Origin: an uncultured Desulfobacterales bacterium
GTDB taxonomy: Bacteria > Desulfobacterota > Desulfobulbia > Desulfobulbales > Desulfocapsaceae
Length of the DNA stretch: 64,000 nucleotides
Direction: 5' to 3'
Assembly (NCBI GenBank): GCA_937915545.1
Contig: CALGIJ010000004.1
Location: forward strand, 298,022 to 362,021
The position numbers were made by a program, and so were the translations under genes. Below, in pieces: positions 52,349-60,754 of the stretch. The notes under the pieces are model-generated. The model searched no databases. It was not told where the DNA came from and was given only the letters and a program-made list of their open reading frames with translations. Numbering within the stretch: position 1 is the stretch's first letter; each line of letters opens with the position of its first letter.

Positions 52349-52858
52349 CTACCAGGTCTCCTCATGGACCGCCATGGCATTGTAGCGATCCTCGCTCTTG
52401 AAGGCGGTAGCCGGCCAGCCGAGCGGTACCAGGGCGAAGGGCTGGATATGGGCGGGGATGTCAAGCAGGCGTCGGAAGCCGGCCACCCGCTCTTCGTTGG
52501 GATAGACACCGCACCACACCGTGCCGAGGCCCTCGGCGCGGGCGGCGAGCAAAAGGTTCTGCGTGGCGGCGCTGCAGTCCTGCTGCCAGTACTGGGGGTA
52601 TTTGCGCCCTTCCGGGTCGCCGCAGACGAGAATCGCCACCGGTGCCTGCAGCACCATGCGCGCGTAGGGATGGATGGCCGGGATGGCCTCGCGCCGCTGC
52701 CGGTCACGGATGACCACGAAATGCCAGGGCTGCTGGTTACCGGCCGAAGGCGCGGACATGGCCGCGCGCAACACCCGCTGTACCGTCTCCGCGTCCACCT
52801 CCCGGTCGGTATAGGCGCGAATGCTCCTCCTCGTTGAAACCACTTCGCTGAACTCCAT
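52349..52858 (-). CDS. nitroreductase-family FMN oxidoreductase
   Basis: The 169-residue protein has the nitroreductase FMN-binding start STRRSIRAYTDREV, then MSAPSAGNQQPWHFVVI and QDCSAATQNLLLAARAEGLGTVW, with PLGWPA near the end. It is a small flavoprotein, probably a homodimer, acting on quinones or nitro compounds. A GGAGG site lies 10 bases upstream of ATG 52858. It diverges from the TetR gene 282 bases away, which might also control it. Confidence 0.87.
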   Translation of the reverse strand: MEFSEVVSTRRSIRAYTDREVDAETVQRVLRAAMSAPSAGNQQPWHFVVIRDRQRREAIPAIHPYARMVLQAPVAILVCGDPEGRKYPQYWQQDCSAATQNLLLAARAEGLGTVWCGVYPNEERVAGFRRLLDIPAHIQPFALVPLGWPATAFKSEDRYNAMAVHEETW

Positions 52859-53062
52859 AACTGTTTTCCCTCCTGTTGACTGTCATCGGATAACCGCCCC
52901 GATCCGCCGCAATTGACGGCCGCGTAGGGCTGCCAGGCAATATTCCTGGCAATAACCACCTTTCGTCCCACGCGCAAGCCCGCAGCGCTCCTCCGCCGGA
53001 CGACGCCCTATCGACCTGGGCGGAATTCCACGAAATAGATCGGGCCACGCCCATCTTTCCCC

Positions 53063-53089
53063 TTGACTCTTTTTCATCAATATTATACT
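53063..53089 (+). promoter_or_regulatory. candidate promoter of the TetR-SulP operon
   Basis: TTGACT (53063-53068) and TATACT (53084-53089) are separated by 15 bases; TACTTA at 17 bases is an alternative -10. The operator palindrome abuts the -10. Confidence 0.45.
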
Positions 53090-53090
53090 T

Positions 53091-53108
53091 ACTGACTGAT
53101 CAGTCAGT
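53091..53108. promoter_or_regulatory. 18-bp perfect palindrome, predicted TetR operator
   Basis: ACTGACTGATCAGTCAGT is perfectly self-complementary. It spans the predicted transcription start just downstream of the -10 and lies 32 bases before the TetR ATG. TGACTG/CAGTCA half-sites are common among TetR-family operators, so negative autoregulation is expected. Confidence 0.7.
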
Positions 53109-53140
53109 TTAACGAGGTCGACCTCTTTACGGAAACCGCA

Positions 53141-53740
53141 ATGCCCAAGAAATCGAAGAAGACCGAGATCATCGACGCCGCCACCTTCCTCTTCGCCACC
53201 AAGGGCTTCGCCAACACCTCGATGACCGAGGTGGCAGGGATGACCGGCATCGTCGGCGCCACCATCTTCTACCATTTCAAGACCAAGGAAGACCTCTTCC
53301 TCGCCGTCCTCGAACATGTCAAGAACGGCCTCACCCGGGCCTTTTCCCTCTATTTCCAGGAAGAACAGTTTCCCGACGGCCTGGAGATGCTGCTTGGCGC
53401 GGTGGCCTACCACCTGCACCTCTCCGAGACCAAACGCGAGTGGTTCCTCCTTTTGCGCCGCCACTACACCCACGAACTGGCCGCGGTCAACCCCACCTGC
53501 CGCCAATACCTCCTCGACATCTACAGCTGCCTGGTGGAGATCTTCGAGAGGCCCCTGCTGCTTGGCCAGCAGGACGGCTCGGTACGGCCGCTGGCGGCCA
53601 GCAAGTATGCCTTGATCGTCCTCGCCATGGTCGATGGCATCATCCAGCTGGAGAACAACAACCTGTACAATGCAGGGAGCCTCTACGGCGACCTGTTGGC
53701 ATGCTGTCGCAATATCGTCGCAAACACAACAACGAGGTGA
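53141..53740 (+). CDS. TetR-family transcriptional repressor
   Basis: The 199-residue regulator has an N-terminal TetR HTH (about residues 8-54, IIDAATFLFATKGFANTSMTEVAGMTGI then FYHFKTKEDLF). The C-terminal helical ligand domain has no recognised signature. The stop is 5 bases before the SulP gene, so it represses its own transporter operon. The inducer is unknown. Confidence 0.9.
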   Translation: MPKKSKKTEIIDAATFLFATKGFANTSMTEVAGMTGIVGATIFYHFKTKEDLFLAVLEHVKNGLTRAFSLYFQEEQFPDGLEMLLGAVAYHLHLSETKREWFLLLRRHYTHELAAVNPTCRQYLLDIYSCLVEIFERPLLLGQQDGSVRPLAASKYALIVLAMVDGIIQLENNNLYNAGSLYGDLLACCRNIVANTTTR

Positions 53741-53745
53741 AATGA

Positions 53746-55872
53746 ATGGTAACGAAAATCTTCCCGTTTCTCGGCTGGCTGAAAGGCTATAACGGCAACA
53801 GTTTCCGGCAGGACTTCATCGCCGGCCTGACCGTGGCCCTGGTCCTCATCCCGCAGTCGATGGCCTATGCCCAGCTGGCCGGCATGCCTTCCTATTATGG
53901 CCTCTACGCCGCCTTTCTGCCGCCGATGATCGCCGCCCTGTTCGGGTCGAGCCGCCAGCTGGCCACCGGCCCGGTGGCGGTGGTGTCGCTGATGACCGCC
54001 GCCTCGCTGGCCCCGCTGGCCACCGCCGGCAGCGAAGGCTATATCGCCTATGCCCTGCTGCTGTCGCTGATCGTCGGCACCTTTCAGTTCCTCCTCGGCG
54101 TACTGCGCCTCGGCCTGGTGGTCAACTTCCTCTCCCACCCGGTGGTCAACGGCTTCACCAATGCCGGCGCGATCATTATCGCCACCTCGCAGCTGGAGAA
54201 GATGTTCGGCGTCTACGTCGACGGTCGCGAGCACCACTACGAAACGATCATCGAGGTGTGCAAGAGCGCCGTCCACTACACCCACTGGCCGACACTGATC
54301 ATCGGCGCCTTCGCCTTCCTCCTCATGTTCGTCCTCAAGAAGGTCGCCCCGAAGATCCCCAACGTCCTCGTGGCGGTGGCCCTGACCACGGTCATCTCCT
54401 GGGCCATCGGTTTCCAGCACGACACCAGGGTGGATATCGCCACCATCACCTCCGACAAGGCCCGCGAACTGGTGCAATCCTTCAACACCGCCCTCAAGGC
54501 CAAACCCGAACTGGAGAAGAAGCAGACCGAGGTCAGCCTGCGGCTCGACGAAGCCAAAAAGAGCGGCGACGGCATGGCCACCCTTGCCGCCGAGCACGAG
54601 ATCAGGGTCATCCAGCTGGGCATCGAGGACCTCACCCGCAAGGCCCGCGAATACCGCCGCGAGATCCGCAACCTGCTCTTCGACGGCATCACGGGGGCCG
54701 ACGGCAAGCTGACCTTCGCCCTGCGCGGCGAAACGCCGGCGGGAGCCACCACCGATGGCCGCACCTGGCGCATCAAAGTCGGCAACAAGCCGCTCAAGAC
54801 CGAGGAACTGACCATGATGGGCGGCGGCGCCGTGGTTGGCGAAATTCCCAAGGGCCTGCCCTCCTTCTCCCTGCCACCCTTCGATATGCGCGCCATCTCC
54901 CACCTGCTGGCCAGCGCCATCATCATCTCCCTGCTCGGCTTCATGGAGGCCATCTCCATCGCCAAGGCCATGGCCGCCAAGACCGGCCAGCGCCTCGACC
55001 CCAACCAGGAACTTATCGGCCAGGGCCTGGCCAACATCATCGGCTCGATGACCAACGCCTACCCCGGCTCGGGCTCCTTCTCCCGCTCCGCCGTCAACCT
55101 CCAGGCGGGGGCGGTGACCGGCCTGTCGAGCCTGTTCACCTCGGCCACCGTCGCCCTGGTCCTGCTCTTCTTCACCCCCCTGCTCTACCACCTGCCGCAG
55201 TCGGTGCTGGCGGCGGTCATCATGATGGCGGTCATCGGCCTGATCAACGCCTCAGGCTTCATCCATGCCTGGAAGGCGCAGAAATATGACGGCGCCATTT
55301 CGGTCTTTTCCTTCCTCATGACCCTGGCCTTCGCCCCCCACCTCGACAAGGGCATCATGATCGGCGTCGTGCTCTCTTTAGCCGTGTTCCTCTACAAGTC
55401 GATGCGCCCCAACGTCTCCACCCTGTCGCGCACCGCCGACGACGCCCTCAAGAATTCCGTGGTGCATGGGCTAAGAGAATGTCAGTATATAGATATGATC
55501 CGTTTCGAGGGCCCACTCTTCTTCGCCAACGCCAGCTTCCTCGAAGACCAGATCACCGAGCGTATCCAGAATAAAAAGAGCCTCAAGCATATCGTCATCG
55601 TCGCCAATGGCATGAATGATATTGATGCCTCGGGCGAAGAGGTATTATCCTTGGTGGTTTCGACAGTGCGCAGCGCCGGCCTCGACATCTCCTTCTCCGG
55701 GGTCAACGAGTCGGTGATGGCGGTGCTCGAGCGCACCCACTTGATCGAAAAGATCGGCCGCGACCACATCTACTCGACCATGGAGAAGGCGATCTGCGCC
55801 GTGCACGATAATGCCCACAAAAAATCCGAGGAACAAGAGTGTCCTCTCACCAATGTGTGCTATATTGCCTAG
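53746..55872 (+). CDS. SulP-family anion transporter with STAS domain and central insertion
   Basis: The 708-residue protein begins with the SulP membrane core (about 1-230, ALVLIPQSMAYAQLAGMPSYYGLYAAFLP). The core resumes at about residue 380 (LLGFMEAISIAKAMAAKTGQRLDPNQELIGQG) and runs through TM helices to about 545. A C-terminal STAS domain (about 570-690) carries the DASGEE phosphorylation-type motif. Between the halves is a soluble insertion of roughly 130 residues (about 230-375) with a coiled-coil-like section and a small beta-rich part. Typical SulP proteins lack it. SulP members carry sulfate, bicarbonate or other anions, often with Na+ or H+; sulfate is plausible here. It is followed by signalling genes. 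Confidence 0.9.
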   Translation: MVTKIFPFLGWLKGYNGNSFRQDFIAGLTVALVLIPQSMAYAQLAGMPSYYGLYAAFLPPMIAALFGSSRQLATGPVAVVSLMTAASLAPLATAGSEGYIAYALLLSLIVGTFQFLLGVLRLGLVVNFLSHPVVNGFTNAGAIIIATSQLEKMFGVYVDGREHHYETIIEVCKSAVHYTHWPTLIIGAFAFLLMFVLKKVAPKIPNVLVAVALTTVISWAIGFQHDTRVDIATITSDKARELVQSFNTALKAKPELEKKQTEVSLRLDEAKKSGDGMATLAAEHEIRVIQLGIEDLTRKAREYRREIRNLLFDGITGADGKLTFALRGETPAGATTDGRTWRIKVGNKPLKTEELTMMGGGAVVGEIPKGLPSFSLPPFDMRAISHLLASAIIISLLGFMEAISIAKAMAAKTGQRLDPNQELIGQGLANIIGSMTNAYPGSGSFSRSAVNLQAGAVTGLSSLFTSATVALVLLFFTPLLYHLPQSVLAAVIMMAVIGLINASGFIHAWKAQKYDGAISVFSFLMTLAFAPHLDKGIMIGVVLSLAVFLYKSMRPNVSTLSRTADDALKNSVVHGLRECQYIDMIRFEGPLFFANASFLEDQITERIQNKKSLKHIVIVANGMNDIDASGEEVLSLVVSTVRSAGLDISFSGVNESVMAVLERTHLIEKIGRDHIYSTMEKAICAVHDNAHKKSEEQECPLTNVCYIA

Positions 55873-55896
55873 CCAAGAAGAGATAAAGGAGACACT

Positions 55897-57114
55897 ATGT
55901 CCGTCATTACCGTAGTAGGAGCAGCATTCAGCAACACGTCGTCGGTCATCAAGGAACTTATCGCCGCCTCGAGCTTTTCGCAGGTCGAGCTGCAGCGCAT
56001 CATCGACCGGGCGGCGGCGACCTCCGGCATGACCGAAACCCGCCTGCGCGGCGCCTTTTCCGCCAAGACCTCGGTCTTCAACCGCTTCACCCATGAAAAA
56101 GAGCGCTCCGTGGCTCACCTCCGCCTCGCCCTGGCCGAGCTGCTGCGCGACGACGCCCTGCTCATCGCCGGCCCGGTGAGTTTTCTCATCCCCGAGAAGA
56201 TCAGCCACGTGCTGCGCGTCTGCCTGGTGGCCGAGACCAAATTCCGCATCCAGCAGGCCATGGAGCGCGAGGGCGTGGCCGAAAAAGCCGCCCTGCAGCA
56301 GATCGGCCGCGAGGACGATGACCTCTCCGCCTGGCTGAAGATGCTCGGCCGCGGCGAGGACCCCTGGGCGCCCGGCCTCTACGACATCGTCCTGCCCATG
56401 GACAAGACCAGCACCAGCGACGCCGTCGCCCTCATTCTCGACAAGGCGGCCAGCGACGTCGTCGGCCTGACACCCCACTCCGAGGCCGCCCTCGCCGACT
56501 TCCTCCTCGCCGCCCAGGTCGAGGTGAAACTCGCCCAGGAGGGCCATAACGTCGCCGTCGACGCCCATAAGGGCGCCATCACCCTGACCATCAACAAAAA
56601 CGTGCTGATGCTGTCGCGGCTCGAGGAAGAGCTCAAGGCAATCGTCGACAAGGTGCCCGGCGTCACCGCGGTGGCCACCAGGGTCGGCGAGGGCTTCCAC
56701 CAGCCGGACATCTACCGCCGCTACGACTTCGAGATGCCCTCCAAGGTGCTCCTCGTCGACGACGAACGCGACTTCGTGCAGACCCTCTCCGAACGTCTCA
56801 TCATGCGCGACATGGGCTCGGCGGTGGCTTACGACGGCGAGTCGGCCCTCGACATGATCAAGGACGAGGAACCGGAAGTGATGATCCTCGACCTGCGCAT
56901 GCCGGGCATCGACGGTATCGAGGTGCTGCGCCAGGTCAAGGCCTCCAACCCCGATATCGAGGTCATCGTCCTCACCGGCCACGGCACCGAGAAGGACAAG
57001 GAGACCTGCATGGCCCTGGGAGCCTTCGCCTTTTTGCAGAAACCGGTCGATATCCAGGTGCTCAGCCAGACTCTGATGAAAGCCAACGAGAAAGTGCAGC
57101 GCAAGAAAGGGTGA
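55897..57114 (+). CDS. cytidylate-kinase-like / BON / receiver three-domain protein
   Basis: The 405-residue cytoplasmic protein has an unusual domain order. Residues about 1-185 resemble the cytidylate-kinase-like family (VLRVCLVAETKFRIQQAMEREG, then LYDIVLPMDKTSTSDAVALIL), but the P-loop is degenerate (GAAFSNTSS), so catalysis is doubtful. Residues about 203-265 resemble a BON domain (VAVDAHKGAITLTINKN... VPGVTAVATRVG). Residues 283-400 are a complete receiver (Asp332, TGHGT, lysine in LQKPVD). It starts 24 bases after the SulP stop and precedes the histidine kinase. It probably senses a nucleotide or couples the transporter to the phosphorelay; this is inference. Confidence 0.8.
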   Translation: MSVITVVGAAFSNTSSVIKELIAASSFSQVELQRIIDRAAATSGMTETRLRGAFSAKTSVFNRFTHEKERSVAHLRLALAELLRDDALLIAGPVSFLIPEKISHVLRVCLVAETKFRIQQAMEREGVAEKAALQQIGREDDDLSAWLKMLGRGEDPWAPGLYDIVLPMDKTSTSDAVALILDKAASDVVGLTPHSEAALADFLLAAQVEVKLAQEGHNVAVDAHKGAITLTINKNVLMLSRLEEELKAIVDKVPGVTAVATRVGEGFHQPDIYRRYDFEMPSKVLLVDDERDFVQTLSERLIMRDMGSAVAYDGESALDMIKDEEPEVMILDLRMPGIDGIEVLRQVKASNPDIEVIVLTGHGTEKDKETCMALGAFAFLQKPVDIQVLSQTLMKANEKVQRKKG

Positions 57115-57122
57115 CCCCCTGC

Positions 57123-57155
57123 GGCCGAAAAGCCCCTTGCCCGGGCTTTTCGGCC
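57123..57155 (+). other. 13-bp intercistronic hairpin
   Basis: GGCCGAAAAGCCC (57123-57135) pairs perfectly with GGGCTTTTCGGCC (57143-57155) around a 7-base loop, filling the 63-base gap between the CMK-BON-REC gene and the kinase gene. No T-run follows the second arm. It may stabilise the upstream mRNA, act as a processing site or reduce downstream expression. Confidence 0.6.
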
Positions 57156-57177
57156 ACACTCCCGGAAGAGGTGCCGT

Positions 57178-58938
57178 ATGTCCTTCCTGAAGCAGTTCAG
57201 ACCGCAGTTCTGGAAAGCCGGCGAGTCCTCCTCCGGCCCCTTCCGACAGATGTTCAACTACCGCAGCATCTGGCAGAAGGCCATTCTCCTCGTCTCCATC
57301 GCGACGCTGCTGCCGCTGCTCATCATCACCGCCGTCGATTACAACTATACCGAGAAGTCCATCGAGTCGGAGAACATCCTGCGCACCCTGCGCAACGGCT
57401 CCAATATCCGTCGCACCATCTCCGCCTTCCTCCAGGAGCGGCGCTCGGCGCTGACCTTCATCGCCAAGGATAACACCCGGGAACAGCTCTATAAGGCCGT
57501 GCACCTCCAGGGGGTGCTCAACAACCTCCAGGAGAGCTTCTCCGGCTTCGTCGACCTCGGGGTGATCAATCAGGAGGGCAAGCAGGTCAGCTATGTCGGC
57601 CCCTACAGCCTCGAAGGCAAGGACTACAGCAACCAGGAATGGTTCCGCGAGATGGAGCGGCAGAATTTCGCCATCAGCGATGTCTTCCTCGGCTACCGCA
57701 ACAGCCCGCACTTCGTCATCGAGGCCAAGCAGAGCCTTGCCGACGGCTCCTTCCTGGTGCTGCGCAGCGCCATCGATATCGTCGAGCTGCAGGACCTCCT
57801 CCACGGTCTCGAACTGAGCGGCCGCGCCGACGCCTTTCTCATCAACCGCCAGGGCATCATCCAGACCCCGACCCTCTACCATGGCGATGTCTTCGCCAAA
57901 CTGCCCTACCAGGTGCCGCCCTTCTCGGAGCGTACCGAGATCCGCGAAGAGCTCAACCAGAACGGTGAGAAGGTCTTCGTCTGTTCCGCCTACATCCCCC
58001 TCTCGCCCTATATCCTGGTCATCGTCAAGGACAAGGGAGAACTGATGAAACCGTGGCGTGATACGCGCATCGGCCTCATCTGGTTCCTGGTGGTCAGCGT
58101 CACCGTCATCCTCCTCGTCGTTTTCGGCTTCACCACCTACATGGTCAACAGTATGTACCTGCTCGACCAGCGCCGCCTCGCCACCTTGCACAAGATGGAG
58201 TACTCCAACAAGCTGGCCTCCATCGGTCGCCTCGCCGCCGGCGTCGCCCACGAGGTCAACAACCCGCTGGCGATCATCAACGAGAAGGCCGGGCTGATCA
58301 AGGACATCTTCACCTACAGCAAGCCGTTGCAGGCCCTCGGCCAGGAAGGGCAGAACCTCGACGCCACCATCACCCGCCAGCTCGACTCCATCCTCAACTC
58401 GGTGGAGCGTTGCGGTAAGATCACCAAACGCCTGCTCAACTTCGCCCGCCACATGGACAGCACCATCGAGACCATCGACCTGGCGGCGATCGTCCGCGAG
58501 GTGCTGAGCTTCCTCCATAAGGAGGCCGAGTACCGTAACATTACCGTCAATGTCGACATCGCCAGCGACATTCCGCCTTTCAAGAGCGACCGCGGCAAGC
58601 TGCAGCAGATCTTCCTCAACATCATCAACAACGCCTTCGCGGCCATGGACAAAGGCGGCCGGCTCGACATCCACGTCAAGACCCTCGGCGCCGCCGGAGT
58701 CTCGGCAACGATCACCGACAACGGCTGCGGTATCGCCGAGGCGGATATCGGCAAGATCTTCGAGCCCTTCTTTTCCACCAAGACCAAGCAGGGCGGCACC
58801 GGCCTCGGCCTGTCGATCACCTATGGCCTGCTGCTCGAACTGGGCGGCAAAGTCAACGTCAGCAGCAAGGTCGGCGAGGGCACCAGCTTCATCATCACCC
58901 TACCCCTCGAACCGCCCGCCACCTCTACGGAGAAATAG
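57178..58938 (+). CDS. dCache sensor histidine kinase
   Basis: The 586-residue kinase has two transmembrane helices (about 33-53 and 297-322) around a periplasmic dCache sensor (FVDLGVINQEGKQVSYVGPY, DYSNQEWF, GRADAFLINRQGIIQTP). HisKA has AAGVAHEVNNPLAII (His358); the ATPase has NIINNAFAAMDKGG, NGCGI and GTGLGLSITYGLL. There is no receiver domain; three receivers are encoded around it. The dCache fold usually binds small organic acids or amino acids. The two-base gap to the next gene implies coupling. Confidence 0.92.
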   Translation: MSFLKQFRPQFWKAGESSSGPFRQMFNYRSIWQKAILLVSIATLLPLLIITAVDYNYTEKSIESENILRTLRNGSNIRRTISAFLQERRSALTFIAKDNTREQLYKAVHLQGVLNNLQESFSGFVDLGVINQEGKQVSYVGPYSLEGKDYSNQEWFREMERQNFAISDVFLGYRNSPHFVIEAKQSLADGSFLVLRSAIDIVELQDLLHGLELSGRADAFLINRQGIIQTPTLYHGDVFAKLPYQVPPFSERTEIREELNQNGEKVFVCSAYIPLSPYILVIVKDKGELMKPWRDTRIGLIWFLVVSVTVILLVVFGFTTYMVNSMYLLDQRRLATLHKMEYSNKLASIGRLAAGVAHEVNNPLAIINEKAGLIKDIFTYSKPLQALGQEGQNLDATITRQLDSILNSVERCGKITKRLLNFARHMDSTIETIDLAAIVREVLSFLHKEAEYRNITVNVDIASDIPPFKSDRGKLQQIFLNIINNAFAAMDKGGRLDIHVKTLGAAGVSATITDNGCGIAEADIGKIFEPFFSTKTKQGGTGLGLSITYGLLLELGGKVNVSSKVGEGTSFIITLPLEPPATSTEK

Positions 58939-58940
58939 AC

Positions 58941-59303
58941 ATGCGCATCCTTCTCGTCGACGATGAAGCCGAGTTCGTCTCCACCCTGGCAGAGCGGCTG
59001 ACCATGCGCGGCTACCAGGCCGACTACAGCATCACCGCCGGGAACGCCCTTGACCTCGCCGCAAAGCACCTATATGATGTTGCCGTGCTGGACATGAAGA
59101 TGCCAGGAACGAGCGGCCTCGAGTTGCAGGCCAAGCTCGCCGAGAAACATCCGGCGATGCGCTTCATCTTCCTCACCGGCCACGGCTCCGAAGACGACTA
59201 CTCGGCCGGCAGCCGCCAGGCGGCCCACTACCTGGTCAAGCCGGTGGATATCAATACCCTCATCGCCAAAATCAACCAGACGGTGTTCGCCAATGACCGA
59301 TAA
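58941..59303 (+). CDS. single-domain response regulator 1 of the SulP operon
   Basis: The 120-residue receiver has LLVDDE, phosphoacceptor Asp51 (VLDMKMPGTSG), TGHGS and LVKPVD. No output domain. It begins 2 bases after the dCache kinase stop and overlaps the DHp-only gene by 11 bases. Confidence 0.92.
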   Translation: MRILLVDDEAEFVSTLAERLTMRGYQADYSITAGNALDLAAKHLYDVAVLDMKMPGTSGLELQAKLAEKHPAMRFIFLTGHGSEDDYSAGSRQAAHYLVKPVDINTLIAKINQTVFANDR

Positions 59304-59913
59304 CCTCACCCCCGCCCCCTCGGTCCCCGGCGAAACCGGCCTGCGCTACGTCGCCAGGGTGACCGCCTCGATGTCCCACGAGATGAAGAACGTGCTGGCG
59401 ATCATCAACGAGAACTGCGGCCTGCTCGAGGACCTCAGCTTCGCCGCCAAAAAGGGTGCGCCCATCGAGCCCGACCGCCTCGACCGCACCTGCCGCCAGA
59501 TGGCCAAACAGATCGAAAGGGCCGACTCCATCCTCAAGACGATGAGCCGCTATGCCCACAGCTTCGACCACCCCGAGGAGCCGGTCGACCTCCACGACCT
59601 CTGCCAGCTGGTAGCCACTCTCGCCGGCCGGCTGGCGGCAATGCGCCGCATTACCCTGATGGTGGAAAAACCCGAGGCCCCCTGCATGGTGCACAAGCAC
59701 CCCTTCGCTCTGCAAGCCCTCCTCTGGCAGTGCCTGGAACTGGCCATCGTAGCCGCCAGCGAGGGCAGCACCCTGACACTCATCCCCCAGGCCGCCGCCG
59801 TGACCATCGCCGGTATCGACCGTATCGAGGGGCTTAACGGGGGGATGTCCTCCCTCCCGGCAACCATTACCGGCGAGGGGACCTCCCCCCGCCTGACGCT
59901 TCATCTGGCGTGA
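59293..59913 (+). CDS. DHp-domain protein with degenerate ATPase (histidine phosphotransfer-like)
   Basis: The 206-residue protein starts with a HisKA-like helix pair. The H-box SMSHEMKNVLAIINEN has His29 and the Asn of canonical kinases, and a second helix covers about 60-85 (RQMAKQIERADSILKTM). The C-terminal half (about 95-206) aligns in position with an HATPase, but the N-box Asn and G1/G2 glycine boxes are missing, so it should not bind ATP normally. It may shuttle phosphate between receivers, or scaffold the kinase. It overlaps receiver 1 and precedes receiver 2. Confidence 0.7.
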   Translation: MTDNLTPAPSVPGETGLRYVARVTASMSHEMKNVLAIINENCGLLEDLSFAAKKGAPIEPDRLDRTCRQMAKQIERADSILKTMSRYAHSFDHPEEPVDLHDLCQLVATLAGRLAAMRRITLMVEKPEAPCMVHKHPFALQALLWQCLELAIVAASEGSTLTLIPQAAAVTIAGIDRIEGLNGGMSSLPATITGEGTSPRLTLHLA

Positions 59914-59964
59914 CCACGCCGGCAATTTCCACTTTTCTTCCTCATTCCTCTACAGGAGCACACC

Positions 59965-60393
59965 ATGTCCGAAAAGATCCTCTTCATCGACGACGAAAAA
60001 GATTTCCTCGAGGTCATGTCCGAGCGCATGACCGCGCGTAACATGAAAGTCTCCACCGCCGCCTCCGCCAAGGAAGGTTTGACCATCGCCGCCGAAGGTT
60101 CCTTCGACGCGGTCATCCTCGACCTGGCCATGCCGGAAATGAACGGCATCGAGGTGCTCAAGATCCTCAAGGAAAAAAATCCCGACCTCGAGGTTATTCT
60201 CCTCACCGGTCATGCCACCGTCAAAGACGGTATCGAGGCGATGAAGCTTGGCGCCCTCGACCTTCTCGAGAAACCCGCCGACATCAATGCCCTGACCGAA
60301 AAAATCAGGGCGGCCCAGGCCAAGAAAATGGTCATCGTCGAGAAGAAGAGCGAGGAAATGGTCAAGAAGATCATGGCCACCAAGGGCTGGTAA
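59965..60393 (+). CDS. single-domain response regulator 2 of the SulP operon
   Basis: The 142-residue receiver has LFIDDE, Asp53 (VILDLAMPEMNG), TGHAT and the lysine in LEKPAD. A basic/acidic C-terminal helix (about 122-142, AKKMVIVEKKSEEMVKKIM) extends beyond the usual fold and may be a docking tail. It is the last gene of the operon; a GC-rich hairpin follows 11 bases later. Confidence 0.92.
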   Translation: MSEKILFIDDEKDFLEVMSERMTARNMKVSTAASAKEGLTIAAEGSFDAVILDLAMPEMNGIEVLKILKEKNPDLEVILLTGHATVKDGIEAMKLGALDLLEKPADINALTEKIRAAQAKKMVIVEKKSEEMVKKIMATKGW

Positions 60394-60403
60394 GGCCCGC
60401 TAC

Positions 60404-60433
60404 GGGGAGACGCCGCACCCATGGCGCCTCCCC
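60404..60433 (+). terminator. hairpin ending the SulP/phosphorelay operon
   Basis: GGGGAGACGCC (60404-60414) pairs 10/11 with GGCGCCTCCCC (60423-60433). It stands 10 bases after the last stop. The trailing sequence is C-rich, not T-rich, so termination may be rho-dependent or partial. Confidence 0.45.
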
Positions 60434-60593
60434 CGCCCTCCCCCCTGCCAGACGCTGCCGCCAGAACGTTCCCGTCCCTGCGGCAGCAGGAGCACCGCCG
60501 CGGGACAATGGCACTGGATATGAGCTGTCATTGTGCCACGCGCTGACCGTCGCCATCCTCCCTCCCCGCACCACCGCCGACAAGGCCGCCCCT

Positions 60594-60639
60594 GAAACAC
60601 TCGTGAAACAAACGAAACATTTTGAAACATATCGAATCA
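60594..60639 (+). repeat. five helically phased GAAACA repeats
   Basis: GAAACA begins at 60594, 60605, 60614 and 60624, and GAATCA at 60634, with spacings of 11, 9, 10 and 10 bases. All units face the same side of the helix. The array is about 140-190 bp upstream of the predicted sigma-54 start, the position of an enhancer. The remainder of the 468-base gap to nhaD holds the hairpin at its start, an imperfect repeat (60505-60534), the palindrome at 60729 and the promoter. Confidence 0.6.
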
Positions 60640-60728
60640 TTTTGCAGCGGGGAATGAGCGACCATTCACCATTCTGCGCCAAACCTTAGGCGATCTGTTT
60701 ACATTATCTCGATATTTTGCCGCGTTGA

Positions 60729-60740
60729 GGACAATTGTCC
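60729..60740. promoter_or_regulatory. 12-bp palindrome GGACAATTGTCC
   Basis: Perfect palindrome 15 bases upstream of the sigma-54 -24 element, placed to let a repressor or activator contact the promoter region. Confidence 0.4.
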
Positions 60741-60754
60741 CTGGGACCTCCATC

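Noticed and set aside
55645..58674. A 1009-codon minus-strand open frame opposite the SulP/phosphorelay genes
   Set aside because: Antisense shadow of genes with clear motifs; composition is typical of reverse-complement coding DNA and no start signal is present.
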